Below are positions 6,594 to 10,438 of a DNA stretch of 10,438 bases, in pieces. The notes beneath the pieces were generated by a model, which was not told where the DNA came from, did not search any database, and saw only the letters and a list, made by a program, of their open reading frames with translations. The position numbers and the translations under genes are program-made. The DNA is from Planctomycetota bacterium (GTDB lineage: Bacteria; Planctomycetota; Planctomycetia; Planctomycetales; Planctomycetaceae), in the NCBI GenBank assembly GCA_013151585.1, contig JAADHY010000583.1, forward strand, positions 1 to 10,438, given 5' to 3'. How positions within the stretch are numbered: position 1 is the first letter of the stretch; each line of letters opens with the position of its first letter.

Positions 6594-7601
6594 TCAAAAC
6601 CAGCGGCTCTTATCGACAAGGTTCAGCGGCTCTTCGCCCGACGCGAACCGGCGGATATTCCGGCACAATGCCCGCAGGTGCCGCTCGGCGATGCGGGGCG
6701 AGGCGGAAGCCACATGCGGCGTGATGATCACGTTGTCCATCCGCCAGAGAGGATGGTCAGGCGGGAGCGGTTCCGTTTCGAGAACATCCAAGCCGGCCCC
6801 GGCAATCTCGCCCTCTTGGAGCGCCACGGTTAAGTCCGCCAGGTCAACGATCACCCCTCGGCCGACGTTGATCAAATACGCGGAGTTCTTCATCTGCTGG
6901 AACTGCTCGCGCCGGAACATCTTCTCCGTCTCGGGCGTGTGCGGTGCCGTGATCACGACAAAGTCGCTCCGCTCAAGCAGCTCCGGCAAGTGCCGCGTCG
7001 TCCAGACCTCGCGGACTACGCCCGGGACTTCCCGGCACACCGGATCGACCGCCAGCACCGACATGCCGAAAGCCGCCGCACGCCGACAAACTTCCGATCC
7101 GATGTGCCCAGCTCCGACGACGCCCATCGTGCAGTCGGCCAGATGCAAATGCCGTCGGTCCGTCTCGGTCACGTGCGACTGACCGACTTGAAACGAGACG
7201 GCGACCCGGTCGTCGTCTCCTCCGATCGGTGCCCAAACGGCCTGCATCTGTTGGCGCACGTAAAGGTGTAGGTTTCGGGCAAAGCAAAGAACCATCCCCA
7301 TGACGTGATCAGCGATCACGTCCGAGTAGAGCCCGCGCATGTTGCTGAGCAAACACGGATGATGGATTAACTCGTCGAACAGGTAATGTTCCAGGCTGGC
7401 GGTCGGTGCTTGGACCCAGCGAAGTTGCCGCGCCGCGGCCAACAGTTCCGGAGTGATTCGGCCATAGAAGGCATCGGCATCGACAATCTCCCGCAGCGCC
7501 TCGGTTTGATCCTGTGCGTTTACAACCATCATCTCGCCGGCCGCTTCTCTGACCTTCTGCAAGCGATCGGTTTCGATAGGTGGAAAGATCACAAGCTTCA
7601 T
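6594..7601 (-). CDS. D-2-hydroxyacid dehydrogenase, NAD(P)-binding
   Basis: This 335-residue enzyme of the D-isomer-specific 2-hydroxyacid dehydrogenase family interconverts a 2-keto acid and a D-2-hydroxy acid with NAD(H) or NADP(H). The Rossmann motif GAGHIG lies at 163-168, followed by an acidic residue near the end of the second strand (VLAVDP, D186). The three expected catalytic residues are present: R248 in NVGRGVIVD, E277 in DVLETEPLP and H296 in ITPHVASASP. NMRGLYSDVIADHVMGMVL (88-106) is the usual helix before the cofactor domain. Length is typical. The ATG at 7601 is preferred over a TTG one codon upstream because GGAGAA is six bases away. The specific substrate (glycerate, phosphoglycerate, lactate or another) cannot be read from the sequence. 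The protease gene follows with little or no gap. Confidence 0.93.
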   Translation of the reverse strand: MKLVIFPPIETDRLQKVREAAGEMMVVNAQDQTEALREIVDADAFYGRITPELLAAARQLRWVQAPTASLEHYLFDELIHHPCLLSNMRGLYSDVIADHVMGMVLCFARNLHLYVRQQMQAVWAPIGGDDDRVAVSFQVGQSHVTETDRRHLHLADCTMGVVGAGHIGSEVCRRAAAFGMSVLAVDPVCREVPGVVREVWTTRHLPELLERSDFVVITAPHTPETEKMFRREQFQQMKNSAYLINVGRGVIVDLADLTVALQEGEIAGAGLDVLETEPLPPDHPLWRMDNVIITPHVASASPRIAERHLRALCRNIRRFASGEEPLNLVDKSRWF

Positions 7602-8365
7602 CAATGGTTCTCCGGCTCAACTCGGGAAAAGGATTCACAACGAAGTGACGTGACCATGAGGATGGCACATTTTGCACGATCGGACAATGGATCGCTGAGC
7701 CGAAAAAACGACGAGCCCTCCCGACCAAGTCGCTACGGCGATGGGTTGGTCGATTCGCCTAGCCGAGCAAGTCTTTCGGATGAAGGTCTAGGCTTCGGAA
7801 TCCCGGCACAGCACGCTTTGTCGTTGCTCTCGTTACGTGTGTGCCGGTCTTTGTGGTTTTGGCACACGTGCGCAACGTGTGAGTAAGGCGGAGCGGCGAA
7901 TGACGGAGTCCTCGGCAACGCGCCGGCTCGTACGTCTCTAGCATGTCTCTCTAGCCGATCCTGAGATGTCACGGAATCACCGCAGATCGCCTCGCATTCG
8001 TCCCATGAACGCGACGGATCGTGACCTTCGGTGTCTGAAGAAGAGCGATTGCGACTTCGCCAGCGGCGGCGACAAGCAAGCCCAAGGCGCCTAGCGGCGT
8101 TTGTTGACGGCGCCGAGAGACGTGGCATCATTGAGTCTGGATACGTTTTCACGACGGACGGAACAAATCACATTGCAAATTTCAAGGGACATCTGTTGTT
8201 TTCGACGCAGCGTTATTTTTTCGCGGACCGCACCTTGCTCTTCCGACGTGGGATTGTCAAAATGACGGCGTCCTGTCGGGCAGAGGGACCCTTTCATATC
8301 GTTGCGGATCGGCGGTGTCTGGAACCGCGGATCCGCATGTGATTTTTATTCGCGAGGCAGCGAAG
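7602..8365. other. Gene-free divergent intergenic region
   Basis: This stretch of 764 bp lies between the divergent dehydrogenase and csrA genes. Open frames exist on both strands (for example 7733-8152 minus and 8031-8342 plus), but their translations are Arg/Ser-rich or low in similarity to anything I know, and they lack convincing ribosome binding sites. Visible structures are a nested hairpin at 7757-7793 (GCCTAG and CCGA arms) and a hairpin at 7839-7867 (GTGTGCC and GGCACAC with a T-rich loop). GGCGCC is repeated at 8086-8091 and 8110-8115. The part from about 8140 to 8350 is noticeably richer in A and T. It must hold promoters for both flanking genes, but I see no clear -35/-10 pair. 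I find no tRNA or rRNA. Confidence 0.5.
7839..7867. other. Hairpin with T-rich loop
   Basis: GTGTGCC at 7839-7845 pairs perfectly with GGCACAC at 7861-7867 around a 15-base T-rich loop. Two G-T pairs could extend the stem. It has no trailing T-tract and lies in the gene-free region, so it may be a regulatory or small-RNA structure, or chance. Confidence 0.35.
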
Positions 8366-8557
8366 ATGATTGTCATTTCCCGGCACGTGAATGAATCTGT
8401 TGTCATCGGTGAAGACATTGTTGTGACGGTGTTGGAAGTGTCGGACGACCATGTCCGGCTGGGGATCACGTCTCCCAACAACGACCCCCCTTATTGGGAA
8501 CACACGCTCTACCTGGAGCCGGCCGAGGAGAGTTACCAGGAATTGCAGTTGCGGTAG
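8366..8557 (+). CDS. csrA: CsrA-family RNA-binding translational regulator
   Basis: This 63-residue protein is clearly of the CsrA/RsmA family, dimeric regulators that bind GGA motifs in mRNA leaders and usually block or stabilise translation. The first strands are well kept: ISRHVNESVVIGEDIVVTVLEV, then DDHVRLGITSP at 27-37. Arg6 is present. The segment that in E. coli reads VHREEI reads YWEHTL here, so the RNA-contacting Arg44 is a tryptophan (W44), and position 7 is His rather than Arg/Lys. The insert NNDPP precedes it. This could be a specialised paralogue with altered RNA affinity. The ATG at 8366 has GAGG eight bases upstream, and the upstream in-frame GTG adds no family-like sequence. 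It has the same direction as uppS, 288 bp downstream. No fliW or flagellar gene is nearby. Confidence 0.9.
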   Translation: MIVISRHVNESVVIGEDIVVTVLEVSDDHVRLGITSPNNDPPYWEHTLYLEPAEESYQELQLR

Positions 8558-8616
8558 GCTTGTTGGATTTGCGCAGGGCGTCGGAGCGCCGTCTTGACCG
8601 GCCGGTCCGGCGCGGC

Positions 8617-8657
8617 GAAGGAGGGGGAAGGAGGAGGCAAGCAGAGGCCGCAGGGGA
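8617..8657 (+). promoter_or_regulatory. Polypurine GGA cluster, candidate CsrA target
   Basis: An unbroken run of 21 purines spans 8617-8637. GGA occurs at 8620, 8626, 8630 and 8633, and again at 8655. GGA is the core of CsrA-family binding sites, and this cluster starts 60 bases after the csrA stop. That it binds CsrA is inference. It could also be a chance purine tract. Confidence 0.3.
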
Positions 8658-8750
8658 GGTTCACTTGCCCGCACAGGGCAGGCCGACTCGGCCATACCAG
8701 CGCCCATGTGCGTGGCTCTCTGTGCCGCGGGCCGTTTGCGACGGCGCGCT

Positions 8751-8768
8751 GAGTCGAGGGATCGACTC
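8751..8768 (+). promoter_or_regulatory. Perfect 7-bp hairpin with GGGA loop upstream of uppS
   Basis: GAGTCGA (8751-8757) and TCGACTC (8762-8768) pair perfectly around the loop GGGA. A GGA exposed in a hairpin loop is the usual form of a CsrA-family site, although known loops are commonly a little larger. It lies 78 bases before the uppS start, so it may belong to the leader of that gene. Confidence 0.35.
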
Positions 8769-8845
8769 CGGATCGCTGAGTTGATGGAAGGGACCAAGCA
8801 GCTTTAGGTGCTGCGCCACCCGTGCTGGACGAGGGAGAGGGGATC

Positions 8846-9640
8846 GTGCCCTCGCTCGCCGACGAACAATTTGAGAAGGACGGGAGCCAAGACGCCCGGA
8901 CAATCAGCGACGTTCCGCCGGAACGATTGCCGCGGCATGTGGCGATGATCATGGATGGCAACGGCCGCTGGGCGAGAGCACGCGGTTTGCCCCGCATCGA
9001 AGGACACCGACGCGGCGTCCAAACCGTGCGCATGGTTATAGAGACGTGTGCTCAGACGGGCATCCAACATCTGACGCTTTACTGCTTCAGCAGCGAGAAT
9101 TGGAAGCGTCCCAAAGATGAGCTCGAGACGCTGATGCATTTGCTGGAGCAATATTTGATCGAAGAGCGCGGCGAGATGATGCGTCAGAACTTGCGGCTGT
9201 CGATCATCGGACGCCGGGAAGGCTTGAGCGAAGGAATCCTGCGCGAGATCGACAAGACCACCGAGCTCTGTCAGAACAACACGGGCATGCATCTTTGCCT
9301 CGCAGTGAATTACGGGGCTCGTTGCGAGCTGGTCGATGCTGTTCGAGCGATTTGTACGAAGGTCGCGACCGGCGAACTCACGCCGCAAGACGTGGACGAG
9401 AGGCTCATCTCAGACCACCTTTACACGCGCGGCATGCCCGATCCAGATTTGGTGATCCGAACGGCTGGCGAAATGCGCGTCAGCAACTTCTTGCTTTGGC
9501 AGATCAGCTATGCAGAGATCTGGGTGACGCAGCGCTGCTGGCCGGAGTTCCGGCGCGAGGATTTGCTGGAAGCTTTCCGCGATTATGCATCCCGCGTGCG
9601 GCGGTTTGGGGGGCTGGAACAGGATCCGTCGGCGCTGTAG
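8846..9640 (+). CDS. uppS: Undecaprenyl (di-trans,poly-cis) diphosphate synthase
   Basis: This cytosolic prenyltransferase adds isopentenyl units in cis to farnesyl diphosphate. The product is undecaprenyl diphosphate, the precursor of the lipid carrier for peptidoglycan and surface sugars. The 264-residue protein has the family signatures: HVAMIMDGNGRWA at 31-43 with catalytic Asp37, GHRRG at 53-57, LYCFSSENWKRP at 78-89, and DPDLVIRTAGEMRVSNFLLWQ beginning at 199. Diphosphate-binding Arg205, Arg211 and Ser213 and metal-binding Glu224 align with E. coli R194, R200, S202 and E213. The usual GGE is AGE here. I choose the GTG at 8846 because GGGAG is eight bases upstream; a GTG at 8822 would add eight residues but lacks a ribosome binding site. 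cdsA follows after 198 bp that hold a palindromic element. Confidence 0.96.
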   Translation: MPSLADEQFEKDGSQDARTISDVPPERLPRHVAMIMDGNGRWARARGLPRIEGHRRGVQTVRMVIETCAQTGIQHLTLYCFSSENWKRPKDELETLMHLLEQYLIEERGEMMRQNLRLSIIGRREGLSEGILREIDKTTELCQNNTGMHLCLAVNYGARCELVDAVRAICTKVATGELTPQDVDERLISDHLYTRGMPDPDLVIRTAGEMRVSNFLLWQISYAEIWVTQRCWPEFRREDLLEAFRDYASRVRRFGGLEQDPSAL

Positions 9641-9674
9641 ACTCGAGCCCCTTGACGTTCAGCTTTCGGCTGGT

Positions 9675-9797
9675 GCTTTGTCACAGCGTAATTGTGGGGC
9701 GGTGAGCCGTACGCGCCAGCGTCGGGTCGGGCGGCCTCACCCGCGGCTAGCGCCGTCGGCTCATTCGTCCAATTCCTCGCTTTTGCTGTGACAAAGC
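9675..9797. repeat. Nested palindromic element of 123 bp between uppS and cdsA
   Basis: The outer arms are a perfect 13-bp inverted repeat, GCTTTGTCACAGC (9675-9687) and GCTGTGACAAAGC (9785-9797). Inside is a second imperfect palindrome: TGAGCCG at 9703-9709 pairs with CGGCTCA at 9757-9763, and the stem continues with one gap through ACGCGCCAGC and GGCTAGCGC. The core GGCTAGCGC (9745-9753) is shared with the element at 4958-5008. It holds no open frame and looks like a non-autonomous palindromic repeat (REP/BIME or MITE type). I see no target-site duplication. Confidence 0.75.
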
Positions 9798-9838
9798 TCT
9801 AATCCGCAGGAAGCCGTTTTCGCACGCGAGACCGCACG

Positions 9839-10438
9839 ATGCTCCGAAGTCGCCTGATCGTCTCCTCAATCCTCATCCCTCTGTTGATCGCTGTCTTTTG
9901 GCTGGATCATCGAGCCGGCCGGTCCGCGCCCTACTTGCTGGGTCTATGCCTGTTTGTTGCCGGTCGCAGTGCGTGGGAGCTGGTCCGGCTGCTCGACAAG
10001 TGCGGTTTAAGAGCTTCGCTCGGCTGGACGATGGGCGGCGCGATGTTTCTGGTCGCCGCCGGCTGGCGCTATCCGCAGTGGGGGCTGAGCGGATCCACGC
10101 TGTCCGCGCCAGACGTTCTACTCGGCGCTTTCGTGGCTCTACTTCTGATGCTGCTGGTCAAGGCTGTCTTGACTTTCCGCGCCGATGGTGAGGACGTGCG
10201 GCGACTGGCTGCAGAGATATTCGCCATCACCTATGTCGGACTGCTGATCGCGGTGACAGCGCAATTGCGATGGATCGCCGGAGCCTCGGCCGGCTACCTG
10301 GCGCTTGGCTCGCTGGTGATCGCGGTCAAGATGGGCGACACCGGGGCTTACACGCTCGGGAGACTGTTCGGGCGCAAAAAACTCGCGCCGCGTCTCAGTC
10401 CGGCCAAGACGTGGATGGGAGCGTTTGGAGCGATCCTT
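9839..10438 (+). CDS. cdsA: Phosphatidate cytidylyltransferase, 5' part, cut by window end
   Basis: This integral membrane enzyme makes CDP-diacylglycerol from CTP and phosphatidate, the branch point of phospholipid synthesis. Only the first 200 residues are in the window and no stop is reached. The N-terminal part is a series of hydrophobic segments (about 6-22, 31-44, 62-76, 93-112, 125-141 and 148-163). The cytidylyltransferase region begins at 164 with KMGDTGAYTLGRLFGRKKLAPRLSPAKTW, a close family match. The residue after KTW is Met where Glu or Gln is common. The ATG at 9839 follows GCGAG at eight bases. Placement after uppS is the usual bacterial order; dxr and a RseP-type protease often come next, but they lie outside this window. 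Confidence 0.94.
   Translation, partial: MLRSRLIVSSILIPLLIAVFWLDHRAGRSAPYLLGLCLFVAGRSAWELVRLLDKCGLRASLGWTMGGAMFLVAAGWRYPQWGLSGSTLSAPDVLLGAFVALLLMLLVKAVLTFRADGEDVRRLAAEIFAITYVGLLIAVTAQLRWIAGASAGYLALGSLVIAVKMGDTGAYTLGRLFGRKKLAPRLSPAKTWMGAFGAIL

Larger units (their letters stand above)
8558..8845. other. csrA-uppS intergenic region
   Basis: There is no convincing gene here; an open frame at 8494-8784 has an Arg/Gly-rich translation and overlaps csrA. The stretch contains the 12-bp palindrome GACCGGCCGGTC at 8596-8607, a GGA-rich purine run (8617-8637), a TGCCC/GGGCA hairpin (8666-8680) and the palindrome GGCCGACTCGGCC (8681-8693). It also contains a GGGA-loop hairpin (8751-8768) and a GCAGC/GCTGC hairpin with a TTTAGGT loop (8798-8814). 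This density of structure suggests a long structured leader for uppS or a small RNA. Confidence 0.5.

Noticed and set aside
6106..7182. + strand open frame of 358 codons opposite the protease and dehydrogenase
   Set aside because: It lies antisense to two genes with complete catalytic motifs, and its translation is low-complexity Arg/Pro/Ser.
7733..8152. Minus-strand open frame of 139 codons in the gene-free region
   Set aside because: It is rich in Arg, Ser and His, has no ribosome binding site or recognisable motif, and overlaps hairpins. I treat it as non-coding.
8031..8342. + strand open frame of 103 codons upstream of csrA
   Set aside because: GTG start without a clear ribosome binding site, and the translation matches nothing I know. 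The segment FKGHLLFSTQRYFFADRTLLF is less typical of a shadow, so I leave it only as a weak possibility.
8558..8845. RNase P RNA, SRP RNA or tmRNA in the structured gap after csrA
   Set aside because: I looked for the conserved cores (for example the GAGGAAAGTCC start of RNase P RNA and the GGAAGG..AGCAG region of SRP RNA) and found none.
9785..9838. Intrinsic terminator after uppS formed by the right arm of the palindromic element
   Set aside because: The outer arms are about 97 bases apart and no T-tract follows, so classical termination is unlikely.

Overview
The window looks like a piece of a Planctomycetota chromosome, probably from the order Pirellulales. The evidence is GC-rich coding sequence, GCTAGC-cored palindromic repeats between genes, membrane proteins most like uncharacterised planctomycete and Chloroflexi families, and an uppS-cdsA pair. 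This placement comes from recognising the protein families and was not checked by a search.

Region 1 (59-5904, + strand) is a compact run of five genes, most with good ribosome binding sites. They encode a soluble protein with lipoyl-like and KOW-like barrel segments; a secreted-FN3/transmembrane/DUF6754 protein; a polytopic protein with a repeated central domain; a protein with a membrane segment at each end; and a polytopic protein. None has a function I can name. Together they look like one envelope complex and are the best candidate here for an undescribed system. A REP-like hairpin lies between genes 4 and 5.

Region 2 (6004-7601, - strand) is a two-gene unit, convergent with region 1. 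It encodes an NAD-dependent D-2-hydroxyacid dehydrogenase followed by a small integral-membrane M50-type zinc protease.

Region 3 (7602-8365) has no convincing gene. It separates the divergent dehydrogenase and csrA and contains a few hairpins.

Region 4 (8366 to the window end, + strand) holds a divergent CsrA, a GGA-rich intergenic stretch with a GGGA-tetraloop hairpin, uppS (undecaprenyl diphosphate synthase), a 123-bp nested palindromic element, and the first 200 codons of cdsA (phosphatidate cytidylyltransferase). uppS and cdsA supply the lipid carrier for cell-wall sugars and CDP-diacylglycerol for phospholipids. CsrA is an RNA-binding regulator, and GGA-rich candidate sites occur near several starts in the window, but binding is only inferred.
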